DNA from: Aristolochia californica
Taxonomy: Eukaryota > Streptophyta > Magnoliopsida > Piperales > Aristolochiaceae
Direction: 5' to 3'
Length of the DNA: 64,000 bases
Assembly: GCA_029961685.1 (NCBI GenBank)
Contig: JARWKL010000008.1
Coordinates: forward strand, 33,853,619 to 33,917,618
Shown here: piece after piece, positions 34,501-49,025 of the stretch
How positions within the stretch are numbered: position 1 is the first letter of the stretch
Layout: every line of letters begins with the position of its first letter
Notes under the pieces: model-generated
What the model was told of the DNA's origin: nothing
The model's input: only the letters and a program-made list of their open reading frames with translations
Database searches by the model: none
Position numbers and translations under genes: made by a program

Positions 34501-36429
34501 GAGCTATTAGGGTTGAACTAGTGGAATTTCCCAAACTAGGATGTCAAAACTTTTGTGTTCATTTGTGCTGTGTGAATAAATTTTCTTTACTTACATCTGT
34601 TGTTGTATAAAAAATTTTACATACGTAAACTCTAAAATTTTTGTTTTGTTGTGATGTATTTGCCTAATCTTTTTTTACGAGATAAAGAGAAATGTGAAAA
34701 CTCAAGTTTTGATTTAAGAAAAAAGTATACATCTAAGATGGAAAGGCAAAAATTTAGAGAGAGATAATTCCAAAAATTGTCTGTCATTTTTAGGGATTGT
34801 AAACTCTTTCTAGTTTTTATATATTAGGTTTTGCAATCGTTAGGAAAGGGGGGAGGCGGGGGATTTTTAACTGAGTGTAGTGTTGAATCCCAATCCATAA
34901 GTCATTTCTTACAAAAAAATTATAGCCCATTACGCACGATTAACCGATAAATCACTTTACAATCATCAATGATTATTAGGTCAGCTTTATGTAAATGTAC
35001 AAAAAAAATGGCTTGTTTGACTCGGGTAAATATCCCACCGCATGTTCACTTGAGAATTTAGTGAGGTTTGGATCCATAAGTCTTTTGCATCTTTAACACA
35101 TTTCAAGCATGCATATCCATATTTAAAACATGTGTTGGATCAATTACAAATCTCTTTCTTGTAACATTCCAAGCTATTAGGGTTGAACTAGTGGAATTTC
35201 CCAAACTTGGAAATCAAAACATTTGTGTTCATTTGTGGTGTGGGAATAAATTTTCTTTTCTTACATTTATTGTTGTTTTAATTTTTTTGCATACATAAAC
35301 TCTAAAATTTTCTTTTTTTTATGATCTTTTTTCCTTCTTATCTTTTAGTTTACGAGATAAAGGGAAAAGTGAAAACTCAAGTTTTGATTTAAGAAATAAG
35401 TAAATATCTAAATTTGAAATGCACAATTTTAGAGAGAGATAATTCCAAAAAGTGTTTGGAATTTTATAGGATTCTAAACTTTTTCTAGTTTTTATATATT
35501 AGGTTTTGCAATCGCATGGAATAGGGAGAGGCAGGGATTTTTAACTGAGTGTAGTGTTGACTCCAAATCCACAATTCATTTCTTACAAAAATTAATTTCC
35601 CGTTACGCATGATTGATCGATAAATCACTTTATAATCATCAATGATTGTTATGTCACATTTTTGTAAATGGGAAAAATAAAAGCTTGTTTGACTCAGTTA
35701 ATATCCCACTGCACATCCACTTCATAATTTAATGAGGTTTGGATCCATAGGTCATTTGCTTCTTTAAAATGTTTCAAGCAAGCATATACATATTTAAAAC
35801 ATGTGTAGGATCAATTACAAATCTCTTTCTTATAAAATTCCAAGCTATTAATGTGGAACTAGTGGAATTTCCCAAATTTGGATATCAAAACTTTTGTGTT
35901 CATTTGTGGTGTGTGAATAAATTTTTGTTGTTTTAAATTTTTTGCATACATAAACTCTATAATTTTCGTTTTGTTGTGATTTATTTGCCTTCTTATCTTT
36001 TAGTTTACAAGATAAAGGGAAAAGTGAAAAGTCAAGTTTTGAATTATGAAAAAAGTATACATCTATAACGGAAAGGCTCAAATGTAGAGAGAGAGATAAT
36101 TCCAAAAAGTATCTATAATTTTTAGGCATTGGAAACTCTTTCTAGTTTTTATATATTAGGTTTTGCAATCGTCGGGAAAAGGGGGAGGCTGGGTATTTTT
36201 ACCTAAGTATATTGTTGACTCCCAATCCTTATGTCATTTATTACAAAAAAACCTATAGCCCGTTACGCATGATTGACCAATAAATCACTTTACAATCATC
36301 AATGATTGTTAGGTCAGCTTTTTGTTAAAGGGCTAAATAATGGCTTGTTTGACTTGGGTAAATATCCCACCGCATGTTATCTTGAGAATTTGATGATGTT
36401 TAGATCCATAGGTCATTTGCATCTTTAAC
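31570..36429 (+). repeat. Eight-monomer higher-order repeat, copy I (shortened)
   Basis: Order A (31570), B (32237), C (32907), D/E (33532 onward), E (33914), F (34427), G (35098), A' (35769). About 337 bp are missing near 33532, where CGTTCAATTG is followed by CACAAAAAAGATTACATC from mid-monomer. The E monomer is 513 bp with complex joins near 34278-34297, including a 44-bp-period repeat of AAATGGGCAAAATTATGGCT. Total 4860 bp. Confidence 0.8.
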
Positions 36430-39108
36430 ATGTTTCAAGCATCCATATCCATATTTAAAACATGTGTAGGATCAATTACAAATCTCTTTCTTATAAAATT
36501 CCAAGCTAAATGGTTGAACTAGTGGGATTTCCCAAACATGGATATCAAAATATTTGTGTTCATTTGTGGAGTGTTAATAATTTTTATTTACTTATATTTT
36601 TTGTAGTTTTAATTTTTTTTCATACATAATCTAAAATTTTCGTATTGTTGTGATCGTTTTCCCTTCTTATCTTTTAGATTAAAAGATAAAGGGAAATGTG
36701 AAACCTCAAGTTTCGTTTAAGAAAAAAGTATACATCTAAAATGGTAATGCAAAAAGCTAGGGAGAGATAATTCCAATAAGTTTCCATAAGTTTTAGGGAT
36801 TTTAAAATTTTTTCTAGTATTTATATATTAGGTTTTGCTATCGTCAGGAATAGGAGGAGGCGGGGATTTTTAACTGAGTGTAGTGTTGACTCCCAATCCA
36901 TAAGTCATTTGTTACAAAATAATATAGCCCGTTACACTTGATTGACCGATAAATCACTTTACAATTATCAATAATTGTTAGGTCAGCTTTTTGTAAATGA
37001 GCAAAATAATGGCTTGTTTGACTCGGGTAAGTATCCCACTACACGTTCACTTGAGAATTTAATGTGGTTTGGATTCATTGGCCATTTGCATCTTTAACAT
37101 GTTTCAAGCATGCATATCTATATTTAAAACATGTGTTGGATATATTACAAATCTCTTTCTTAGAAAATTCCAAGCTATTAGGGTTGATCTAGTGGAATTT
37201 CCCAAACTTGGATATCAAAACTTTTGTGACCATTTTTGGAGTGTGGAAAAAGTTTCTTTACTTATATTTGTTGTTGTTTTAATTTTTTTGCATACATAAA
37301 CTCAAAACTTTTCGGTTTGATGTGATCTATTTGCCTTCTTATCTTTTTTTTACGAGATAAAGGCAAATGTGAAAACAAAAAATTTCATTTAAGAAAAATA
37401 TATACATCTAAAATGGAAATCCACAAATGTACAGAGAGATAATTCGGAAGGGTGTCAATAATTTTTAGGGATTGTAAACTCTTTCTAGTTTTTATGTATT
37501 AGGTTTTGCAATCATCAGGAATAGGGGAAGGTGGGGGATTTTTAACTGAGTGTAGTGTTGACTCCCAATACAAAAGTAATTTATTACAAAACAATATAGC
37601 CCGTTACGAATGATTGACCAACAAATCACTTTACAGTTATCAATGATTGTTAGGTCACCCTTTTTTGAATGGGCAAAATAATGGCTTGTTTGACTTGGGT
37701 AAATATCCCACCGCATGTTAACTTTAGAATTTAATAGGTTTGGATCGATAGGTTATTTGCATCTTAAACATGTTTTTAAGCACGCATATCCATATTTAAA
37801 ACGTGTGTACGATCAATTACAATTCTCTTTCTTATAAAATTCCAAGCTACTAGGGTGAACTAGTGCAATTTCCCAAACTTGGATATCAAAAATTTTGTGT
37901 TCATTTGTGGTGTGTGAATAAATTTTCTTTACGAACATTTGTTGTTGTTTTAAATTTTTTGCATATATAAACTCAAAAAATTTTGGTCTGTTGTGATCTA
38001 TTTGCCTTCTTATCTTTTGGTTTACGAGATAAAGGGAAAAGTGAAAACTCAAGTTTTGATTTAAGAAAAAAGTATACATCTAAAATGGAAATGCACAAAT
38101 GTAGAGAGACATAATTCCAAAAAGTGTTTTTATTTTTTAGGGATTTTAAACTCTTTCTAGTTTTTATATATTAGGTTTTTCAATCATCGAGAAAAGGGGG
38201 AGGCGGGGATTTTTAACTGAGTGTAGTTTTGACTCCCAATCCATAAGTCATTTCTTACAAAAAAACAATGGCCCATTTTGAATGATTGACCGATAAATGA
38301 CTTTACAATCATCAATGATTGTTAGGTCAACCGTTTGTAAATAGGCAAAATAATGGCTTGTTTGACTCGGGTAAAGATCCCATCGCCGATTCAATTGAGA
38401 ATTTAATGAGGTTTGGATCCATAAGTTATTTCCATCTTTAACATGTTTGATTCATGCATATCCATATTTAAAACATGTGTAGGATCAATAACAAATCTCT
38501 TTCTTACAAAATTCCAAGGTATTAGCATTGAACTAGTGGAATTTTCCAAACTTGGATATAAATAATTTTATGTTCCTTTGTGGTGTGTGAATAAATTTTC
38601 TTTACTTACATTAGTTGTTGTTTTAAATTTTTTTCATACCTAAAATCTAAAACTTTTGTTTTTTTTGTGATCTATTTTCCTTCTTTTCTTTTTGTTTACG
38701 ATATAAAGGGACTTGTGAAAACTCAAGTTTTGATGTAAGAAAAAAGAATACATCTAAAATGGAAAAACACAAAGTAGAGAGAGATAATTCAAAAAAGTGT
38801 ATGTAAATGGGAAAATTATGGCTCAATGATTGTTAGGTCAGCTTTTTGTAAATGGGAAAAGGGGGAGGCTAGGGATTTTTACCTAAGTGTATTGTTGACT
38901 CCCAATCCTTAAGTAATTTCTTACAAAAAAACTATAGCCCATTACGCATGATCGACCAATAAATCACTTAACAATCATCAATGATTGTTAGGTCAGCTTT
39001 TTGTTAATAGGCTAAATAATGGCTTGTTTGACTTGGGTAAATATCCCACCGCATGTTATCTTGAGAATTTAGAGAGGTTTACATCCATAGGTCATTTGTA
39101 TCTTTAAC
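36430..39108 (+). repeat. Eight-monomer higher-order repeat, copy II (partial: A-B-C-D/E)
   Basis: Starts 36430 (A), 37099 (B), 37770 (C) and 38443 (D). The last unit passes through three joins at about 38806, 38820 and 38855, then re-enters sequence matching 36185 (GGGGGAGGCT, TTTTTACCTAAGT, CAATCCTTA). This effectively restarts the A-B-C series 2.68 kb later. Confidence 0.8.
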
Positions 39109-42100
39109 ATGTTTCAAGCATCCATATCCATATATAAAACATGTGTAGGATCAATTACAAATCTCTTTCTTATAAAATTCCAAGCTATAAGGTTGAACTA
39201 GAGGAATTTCCCAAACTTGGATATCAAAATATTTGTGTTCATTTGTGGAGTGTTAACAATTTTTCTTTACTTATATTTTTTGTAGTTTTAATATTTTTGC
39301 ATACATAATCTAATTTTTTTGTTTTGTTGTGATCGTTTTTCCTTCTTATCTTTTTGTTTACGAGATAAAGGGAAAAGTGAAACTTCATGTTTTGATTTAA
39401 GAAAAAAGTATACATCTAAAATGGTAATGCAAAAATGTAGAGAGAGATAATTCCAATAAGTTTCCATAATTTTTAGGGATTTTAAACTCTTTCTAGTATT
39501 TATATATTAGGTTTTCCAATCGTTGAGAATAGGGTGAGGCGGAGATTTTTAACTTAGTGTAGTGTTGACTCCCAATCTATAAGTCATTTGTTACAAAAAA
39601 AAATATAACCCATTAAGCATGATTGACCGATAAATCACTTTACATTCATCAATAATTGTTATGTCAACTTTTTGTAAATGACCAAAATAATGGCTTGTTT
39701 GCCTCAGGAAAATATCCCACCGCACATTCACTTGAGAATTTAATGAGGTTTGGATCCATAGGCCATTTGCATCTTTAACAGGTTTCAAGTATGCATGTCC
39801 ATATTTAAAACATGTGTAGGATATATTACAAATCTCTTTCTTAAAAATTCCAAGCTATTAGGGTTGATCTAGTGGAATTTCCCAAACTTGGATATCGAAA
39901 CTTTTGTGTCCATTTGTGTAGTGTGAAAAAAATTTCTTTACTTACATTTGTTATTGTTTTAAAATTTTCGGTTAGATGTGATCTATTTGTCTTCTTTTCT
40001 TTTTGTTTATGAGATAAAGGGAAACGTGAAAATTACAATTTTCATTTAAGAAAAAAGTATACATCTAAAATGGAAATGCACAAATTTATAGAGAGATAAT
40101 TCATAAAATTGTTTGTAATTTTTAGGGATTGTAAACTCTTGCTAGTTTTTATGTATTAGGTTTTGCAATCATCGGGAATAGGGGGAGGCGGAGGATTTTT
40201 AACTCAGTGTAGTGTTGACTCCCAATACATAAGTCATTTCTTACAAAAACAAAATAGCCCGTTACGAATGATTGAACGATAAATCACTTTACACTCTTCA
40301 ATGATTGTTAGGTCTGAGTTTTTTTAAATGAGCAAAAAAATGGGTTGTTTGACTCGGGTAAATATCCCATTGCACATTAACTTTAGAATTTAATGAGGTT
40401 TGGATCGATAGGTCTTTTGCATCTTTAACATGTTTCAAGCACGTATATCCATATTTAAAACATGTGTAGGATCAATTACAAATCTCTTTCTTATAAAATT
40501 CCAAGCTATTAGGGTTGAATTAGTGCAATTTCCCAAACATGGATATCAAAAATTTTGTGTTCAATTGTGGTGTGTGAATAAATTTTCTTTACTTACATTT
40601 GTTGTTCATTTAAATGTTTTGCATATATAAAGTCAAAACATTTCGGTTTGTTGTGGTCTATTTGCCTTCTTATCTTTTTGTTTACAACATAAAGGGAAAA
40701 GTGAAAACTCAAGTTTTAGTTTAAGAAAAAATTATACATCTAATATAGAAATTCACAAATGTAGAGAGACATAATTAAAAAAAGTGTCTGTATTTTTTAG
40801 GGATTGTAAACTCTTTCTAGTTTTTATATATTAGGTTTTTCAATCATCGGGAAAAGGGGGAGGCCGGGAATTTTTAACTGAGTGTAGTATTGACTCTCAA
40901 TCCATAAGTCATTTCTAACAAAAAAAAAAGCCCGTTTCGAATGATTGTTAGGTTAGCCTTTTGTAAATGGGAAAAATAATGGCTTGTTTGAATCAGGTAA
41001 ATATCCCACCTCTCGTTCACTTGTGAATTTAATGAGGTTTGGATCCATAGGTTATTTGCATCTTTAACATGTTCGATGCACGCATATCCATATTTAAAAC
41101 ATGTGCAGGGTCAATAACAATTATCTTTCTTATTAAATTCCAAGGTATTAGGGTTGAACTAGTGGAATTTCCCAAACTTGGATATCAAAATTTTTGTGTT
41201 CATTTGTTGTGTGTAAATAAATTTTCTTTACTTACATTAGTTGTTGTTTTAAATTTTTTTCATACATAAACTCTAAATGTTTTGGCTTTTTATGACCCAT
41301 TTTCCTTCTTATCTTTTTGTTTACGAGATAAATGGAAAAGTGAAAACTCAAGTTTTGATTTAAGAAAAAATAATACATCTAAAATGGAAATGCACAAATG
41401 TAGAGAAAGATAATTCCAAAAAGTGTTTGTAATGTTTAGGGATTGTAAACTCTTTCTAGTTTTTATATATTAGGTGTTGCTATCGTCGGGAAAAGGGGGA
41501 GGCGGTCATTTCTTAAAAAATAAATAAAGCCTGTTACGAATAATTGTCCGATAAATCACGTTACAATCATCAATGATTTTTAGGTCTGCTTTTTGTAAAT
41601 GACCTGTATAAGGGCTTCTTTGACTCGAGTAAATATCCCACCGCACGTTCACTTGAAAATTTAATGAGGTTTGGATCCATAGGTCATTTGCATCCTTTAC
41701 ATTTTTAAAGCATGCATTTCCATATTTATAACATGTGTAGGATCAATAACAAATCTCTTGATTATAAAATTCCAAGTTAATAGGGTTGAAATAGTGGAAT
41801 TTCCCAAAATTGGATATCAAAACTTTTGTGTTCATTTGTGGTGTTTGAATAAATTTTTTTACTTACATTTTTTGTTGTGAATTTTTTTTTCATACATAAA
41901 ATATAAAAATTTCGGTTTGTTGTGATCTATTTTCCTTCTTATCATTTTGTTTATGAGATAAAAGGACTTGGGAAAAGTCATGTTTTGATTTAATAAAAAA
42001 GAATACATCTAAAATGGAAATGCACGAAAGTAGAGAGAGATAATTCCTAAAAGTGTATGTAATTTTTAGGGATTGTAAACTCTTTCTTGTTTTTATATAT

Positions 42101-44356
42101 TAGATTTTGCAGTCGTCGGGAAAAGGGGGAGGCGAGGGATTCAAGAAAAGGGGGAGGCGGGGGATTTTTAACTAAGAGTAGTGTTGACTCCCAATCCATA
42201 AATCATTTAATACAAAAAAGTTATAGGCTGTTACGCATGATTGACCGATTAATCACTTTACAATCATCAATGATTGTTAGGTCAACTTTTTCTAAATGGG
42301 GGAAATAATGACTCTTTTGAATCGGGTAAATATCCCACCACACGTTCACTTGAGAATTTAATGAAGTTTGGTTCCATATGTCACTTGCATCTTTAACTTG
42401 TTTCAAACATGCGTATCCATATTTAAAACATGTGTAGAATCATTTACAAATCTCTTTCTTGTAAAATTCAGAGTTATTAGGGTTGAACTAGTGGAATTTC
42501 CCAAACTTGGATGTCAAAACTTTTGTGTTCATTTGTGTTGTGCGAATAAATTTTCTTTACTAACATTTGTTGTTGTTTAAAATTTTTTGCATACATAAAC
42601 TCTAAAATTTTCCTTTTGTTGTGATCTATTTACCTTCTTATCCTTTTTTTACAAGATAAAGAGAAAAGTGAAAACTCAATTTTTTATTTAAAAAAAATAT
42701 ATACATCTAAGATGAAAAGGCACAAATTTAGAGAGAGATAATTAAAAAAATCGTCTGTCATCTTTTGGAATAGTAAACTCTTTCTAGTTTTTATATATTA
42801 AGTTTTGCAATCGTCGGGAAAAGAGGGAGGCAGAGGATTTTTAACGGAGTGTAGTGTTGACCCCGAGTCCATTAGTCATTTCTTACAAAAACATTATAGC
42901 CCATTATGCACGATTGACCGATAAATCACTTTACAATCATCAATGACTGTTAGGTCAGCTTTTTGTAAAAGGGCAAAAAAATGGCTTGTCAAACTCGGGT
43001 AAATATCCCACCGCACGTTCACTTGAGAATTTAATGAGGCTTGGATCTATAGGTCATTTGCATCTTTAACATATTTCAAGCATGCATATCCATATTTAAA
43101 ACATGTGTAGGATCAATTACAAATCTTACTTATAAAATTCCATGCTATTAGGGATGAACTAGTGGAATTTCCCAAACTTGGAAATCAAAACTTTTGTGTT
43201 CATTTGTGGCGTGTGAATAAATTTTCTATTCTTACATTTATTGTTGTTTTAAATTTTGTTGCATACATAAACTCTAAAATTTTCGTTTGTATGATCTTTT
43301 TGCCTTCTTATCTCTTAGTTTATGAAATAAAGAGAAAAGTGAAAACTCAAATTTTGATTTAAAAAAAAGTATATATCTAAAATGGAAATGCAAAAATGTA
43401 GAGAGAGATATTTCCAAAAAGTGACCGGAATTTTTAGGGATTGTATCTAGTTTTTATATATTAGGTTTTGCAATAGTCAGGAATTGGGAGAGGCGGGGAT
43501 TTTTAACTGAGTGTAGTGTTGACTTCAAATCCATAATTCATTTCTTACAAAAAAATATAGCCCGTTACACATGATTGATCGATAAATGACTTTACAATCA
43601 TCAATGATTGTTAGGTCACCTTTTTGTAAATGGGCAAAATAAAAGCTTGTTTGACTCAAGTAAATATCCCACCGCACGTTTACTTGAGAATTTAATGAGG
43701 TTTGGATCCATTGGTCATTTGCTTCTTTAACATGTGTAGATCAATTAAAAATCTCTTTCTTATAAAATTCCAAGCTATTAATGTTGAACTAGTGGAATTT
43801 CCAAAACTTGGATATCAAAACTTTTGTGTTCATTTGTGGAGTGTGAATAAATTTTTGTTGTTTTAAATTTTTTGCATACATAAACTCTATAATTTTCATT
43901 TTGTTGTGATCTATTTGCCTTGTTATCTTTTAATTTACGAGATAAAGGGAAAAGTGAAAAGTCAAGTTTTGAATTAAGAAAAAAGTAAACATCTATAATG
44001 GAAATGCACAAATGTAGAGAGAGATTATTCCAAAAGGTGTATATAATTTTTAGGGTTTGTAAACTCTTTCTAGTTTTTATTTATTAGGTTTTGCAATCGT
44101 TGGGAAAAGGGGGAGGTAGGGGATTCTTAACTGAGTGTATTGTTGACTCCCAATCCAAAAGTCATTTCTTACAAAAAACAATATTGCCTGTTACGTATGA
44201 TTGACCAATAAATCACTTTACAATCATTAATTATTGTTAGGTCAGCTTTTTGTAGATGGGCAAAATAATGGCTTGTTTGACTAGGGTAAATATCCCACCG
44301 CAAGTAATCATGAAAATTTAATGAGGTTTGGATCCATTGGTCATTTGCTTCTTAAC
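39109..44356 (+). repeat. Eight-monomer higher-order repeat, copy III (complete)
   Basis: All eight subfamilies in order: A 39109, B 39780, C 40430, D 41069, E 41701, F 42398, G 43071, A' 43731. Total 5248 bp. Small changes: about 36 bp lost near 40943 in C, about 44 bp lost near 41505 in D, a 25-bp duplication at 42121-42170 in E, and about 34 bp lost at the anchor of A' (TAACATG joined to TGTAGATC). Confidence 0.85.
42121..42170 (+). repeat. 25-bp tandem duplication of the G-rich tract
   Basis: AAAAGGGGGAGGCGAGGGAT followed by TCAAG, then the same segment again from 42146 with GGGGG in place of GAGGG. It enlarges this monomer to 697 bp and gives two purine tracts in a row. Confidence 0.9.
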
Positions 44357-47300
44357 ATGTTTCAAGCATCCAAAACCATATTTAAAACATGTGTAGGATC
44401 AATTACAAATCTCTTTCTTATAAAATTCCAACCTATAAGGTTGAATTAGTGACATTTCCCAAACTTGGATATCAAAATATTTGTGTTCATTTGTGGTGTG
44501 TAAATAATTTTTCTTTACTTATATTTGTTGTTGTTTTTTAATTTTTTTTTCATACATAATCTAAAATTTTCGTCTTTTTATGATCGTTATGCCTTCTTAT
44601 CTTTTAGTTTGAGAGATAAAGGGAAAAGTGAGACCTCACGTTTTGATTTAAGAAAAAAGTATACATCTAAAATGGTATTGGACAAATGTAGAGAGAGATA
44701 ATTAAAATAAGTGTCTGTAATTTTTAGGGATTGTAAACTCTTTCTAGTATTTAAATATTAGGTTTTGCAATCGTCTGGAGTAGGGGGAGGCGGTGATTTT
44801 TAACTGAGTGTAGTGCTGACTCCAAATCCTTAAGTCATTTCTTACAAAAAAATATAGCCCGTTACACATACTTGACTGATAAATCACTTTACAATCATCA
44901 ATGATTGCTAGGTCAGCTTTTTGTAAATGAGAAAAATAATGGATTGTTTGCGTCGGGTAAATATCCCACCTCACGTTCACTTAAGAATTGAATGAGGTTT
45001 GGATCCTTAGGCCATTTGTATCTTTTAAATGTTTCAAGCATACATATCCATGTTTAAAACAAGTGTAGGATCAATTACAAATCTCTTTCTTAGAAAATTC
45101 CAAGCTATTAGGGTTGATCTAGTGGAATTTTCCAAACTTGGATATCGAAACTTTTGTGGCCATTTGAGGTGAGTGAAAAAAAATTCTTTACTTACATTTG
45201 TTGTTGTTTTAAAATTTTTGCCTACATCAACTCTAAAATTTTCGGTTTGATGTGATCTATTTGCCTTCTTATCTTTTTGTTAACGAGATAAAGGGAAATG
45301 TGAAAACTAATGTTTTCATTTAAGAAAAAAGTATCCATCTAAAATGGAAATGCACAAATGTACAGAGAGATAATTCAAAAAACGTGTCTGTAATTTTTAG
45401 GAATTGTAAATTCTTTCTAGTTTTTATGTATTAGGTTTTGCAATCATAGGGAATAGGGGGAGGCAGTGGATTTTTAACTGAGTGTACTGGTGACTCCCAA
45501 TACATAAGTCATTTCTAACAAAAAAATATAGCCCGTGACGAATGATTGATCGATAAATCACTTTACAGTCATCAATGATTGTTACGTCTGATTTTGTAAA
45601 TGAGCAAAATAATGGCTTGTTTGACTTGGATAAATATCCCACCGCACGTTAAATTTAGAATTTAATGAGGTTTGGATTGATAGGTCATTTGCATCTTTAA
45701 CATGTTTCAAGCACGCACATCCATATTTAAAACATGTGTAGGATCAATTACAAATCTCTTTCTTATAAAATTCCAAGTTATTAGGGTTGAACTAGTGCAA
45801 TTTCCCAAACTTGGATATCAAAAATTTTGTATTCATTTGTGGTGTGTGAATAAATTTTCTTTACTTACATTTGTTGTTGTTTTAAATTTTTTTCATATAT
45901 AAACTCAAAAAATTTCGGTTTGTGCTGAACTTTTTGCCTTCTTATCTTTTTGTTTATGAGATAAAGGGCAAAGTGAAAACTCAAGTTTTGATTTAAGAAA
46001 AAATTATACATCTAAAATGAAAATGCACAAATGTAGAGAAACATAATTCCAAAAAGTGTCTGTATTTTGTAAGGATTGTAAACTCTTTCTTGTTTTTTAT
46101 ATATTAGGTTTATCAATCATAGGGAAAGGGGGAGGCGGGGGATTTTTAACTGAGTGTAGTGTTGACTCCCGATCCATAAGTCATTTCTTACAAAACAAAA
46201 ATATCCCATTTCGAATGATTGACCGATAAATCACTTTACAATCATCAATGATTGTTTGGTCAACCTTTTGTAAATGGGCAAAATAATGGCTTGTTTTACT
46301 AGGGTGAATATCCCACCGCACATTCACTTGAGAATTTAATGAGGTTCTGATCTATAGGTTATTTGCATCTTTAACATGTTTGATGCATGCATATCCATAT
46401 TTAAAACATGGGTAGGATCAATAACAAATCACTTTCTTATAAAATTCCAAGGTATTAGGGTTAAACTAGTGGAATTTCCCAAACTTGGATTTCAAAAATT
46501 TTGTGTACATTTGTGGTGGGTGAATAAATTTTCTTTACTTACATTAGTTGTTGTTTTAAATTTTTTGCATACATAAACTCTAAAATTTTTTGTTTTTCCT
46601 GATCTGTTTTCCTTCTTATCTTTTTGTTTACGAGATAAAGGGAAAAGTAAAAACTCATGTTTTCATTTAAGAAAAAAAATACATCTAAAATGGAAATGCA
46701 CAAATGTAGAGAGAGATAATTCCAAAAAGTGTTTGTAATGTTTAGGGATTGTAAACTCTTTTTAGTTTTTATATATTAGGTTTTGCTATAATCGGGAAAA
46801 GGGGGAGGCGGGGGATTTTTAACTGAGTGTAGTGTTGACTCCGACTCCATATATCATTTCTTACGAATGATTGTCCAATAAATCACGTTACAATCATCAA
46901 TGATTGTTAGGTCAGTTTTTTGTAAATAGGCAAAATAGGGCTTGTTTGACCCGAGTAAATATCCCAGCGCAAGTTCACTTGAGAATTTAATGAGGTTTCG
47001 ATCCATATTTCATTTGCATCTTTAACATTTTTAAAGCATGGATCTCCATATTTATAACATGTGTAGGATCAATAACAAGTCTCTTTATTTTAAAATTCCA
47101 TGTTATTAGGGTAGAACTTGTGGAATTTCCCAAACTTGGATATCGAAACTTTTGTGTTCATTTGTGGTGTTTGAATAAAATTTTTTACTAACTTTATTTG
47201 TTGTTTTAAATTTTTTTCGTACATAAAATCTAAAATTTTCGGTTTGTTGTGATCTATTTGCCCTCGTATCTTTTTGTTTACGAGATAAAGGGACTTGTGA

Positions 47301-49025
47301 AAACTGAAGTTTTGATTTAAGAAAAACGAATACATCTAAAATGAAAATGCACAAAAGTAGAGAGAGATAATTCTAAAAATTGTATGTAATTTTATGGGAT
47401 TGTAAACTCTTTCTTGTTTTTGTATATTAGGTTTTGCAATCGTTGGGAGAAGGGGGAAGAGGGGGATTTTTAACTGAGTGTAGTGTTGACTCCTAATCCA
47501 TAACTCATTTCTTACAAAAAAATTATAGCCCGTTAAATCACTTTACAATCATCAATGATTGTTAGGTCAGCTTTTTGTAAATGGGCAAAATTATGGCTCT
47601 TTTGATTTTGATAAATATCCCACCGCCAATCACTTGAGAATTTAATGAGGTTTGGTTCCATAGATCACTTGCATCTTTAACATGTTTAAAACATGCATAT
47701 CCATATTTAAAACATGTGTAGGATCAATTACAAATCTCTTTCTTTTAAAATTTAGAGCAATTAGGGTTGAACTAGTGGAATTTCCCAAACTTGGATGTCT
47801 AAACTTTTGTGTTCATTTATCTAGTGTGAATAAATTTTATTTACTTACATTTGTTGTTGTATAATTTTTTTTGCATACATAAACTCCAAAATTTTCGTTT
47901 TGTTGTGATATATTTGCCTTCTTATCTTTTTTTTTACGAGATAAAGAGAAAAGTGAAAATGCAAGTTTTGATTTAAGAAAAAAGTATACATCTAAGATGG
48001 AAAGGCACAAATTTAGAGAGAGACAGTTCCAAAAATCGTCTGCCATTTTTAAGGATTGGAAACTCTTTCTAGTTTTTATATATTAGGTGTTGCAATTGTC
48101 GGGAAAAGGAGAAGGCGGGGGATTTTTAACTGAGTGTAGTGTTGACTCCCAATCCATAAGTCATTTCTTACAAAAACATTATAGCCCATTACGCACGATT
48201 GATCGATAAATCACTTCACAATCATCAATGATTGTTAGGATAACTTTTTGTAAATGGGCAAAATAATGGCTTGTTTGACTCGGGTAAATATCCCACCACA
48301 CGTTCACTTGAGAATTTAGTGAGGTTTGCATCCATAGGTCATTTACATATTTAAGATGTTTAAAGCATGCATATCCATATTTAAAACATGTGTAGGATCA
48401 ATTACAAATCTCTTTCTTATAAAATTCCAACCTATTTGGGTTGAACTAGTGAAATTTCCCAACCTTGGAATTCAAAACTTTTGTGTTCATTTGTGGTGTG
48501 TGAATAAATTTTATTTTCTTACATTTATTGTTGTTTTAAATTTTTTTGCATACATAAACTCTAAATTCGTTTTGTTATGATCTTTCCGCCTTCTTATATT
48601 TTAGTTTATGAGAGAAAGGGAAAAGTGAAAGCTCAAGTTTTGATTTAAGAAAAAAGTATATATCTAAAATGGAATTGCCCAAATGTAGAGAGAGATAATT
48701 CCAAAAAGTGTCAGTAATTTTTAGGGATTGTAAACTCTTTCTAGTTTTTATATATTAGGTTTTGCAATTGCCAGGAATAGGGAGAGGCGGGGATTTTGAA
48801 TAGAGTGTAGTGTTGACTCCAAATCCATTATTCATTTCTTACAAAAAAATATAGCCCGTTACGCATGATTGATCGATAAATCACTTTACAATCATCAATG
48901 ATTCTTAGGTCAACTTTTTGTAAATGAGCAAAATAATGGCTTGTTTGATTTGGGTAAATATCCTACTGCACGTTAACTTGAGAATTTAATGAGGTTTGGA
49001 TCCGTAGGCCATTTGCATCTTTAAC
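44357..49025 (+). repeat. Eight-monomer higher-order repeat, copy IV (A to G)
   Basis: A 44357, B 45029, C 45702, D 46376, E 47027, F 47682, G 48356. Each shows the subfamily markers of copy III: AGTGCAATTTC in C, TTTGATGCATGC in D, CATTTTTAAAGC and GGACTTGTG in E, GGATGTCTAAAC with ATCTAAGATGG in F, and GGAATAGGGAGAGGC in G. No A' follows; the next monomer (49026) is B-type. Confidence 0.85.
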
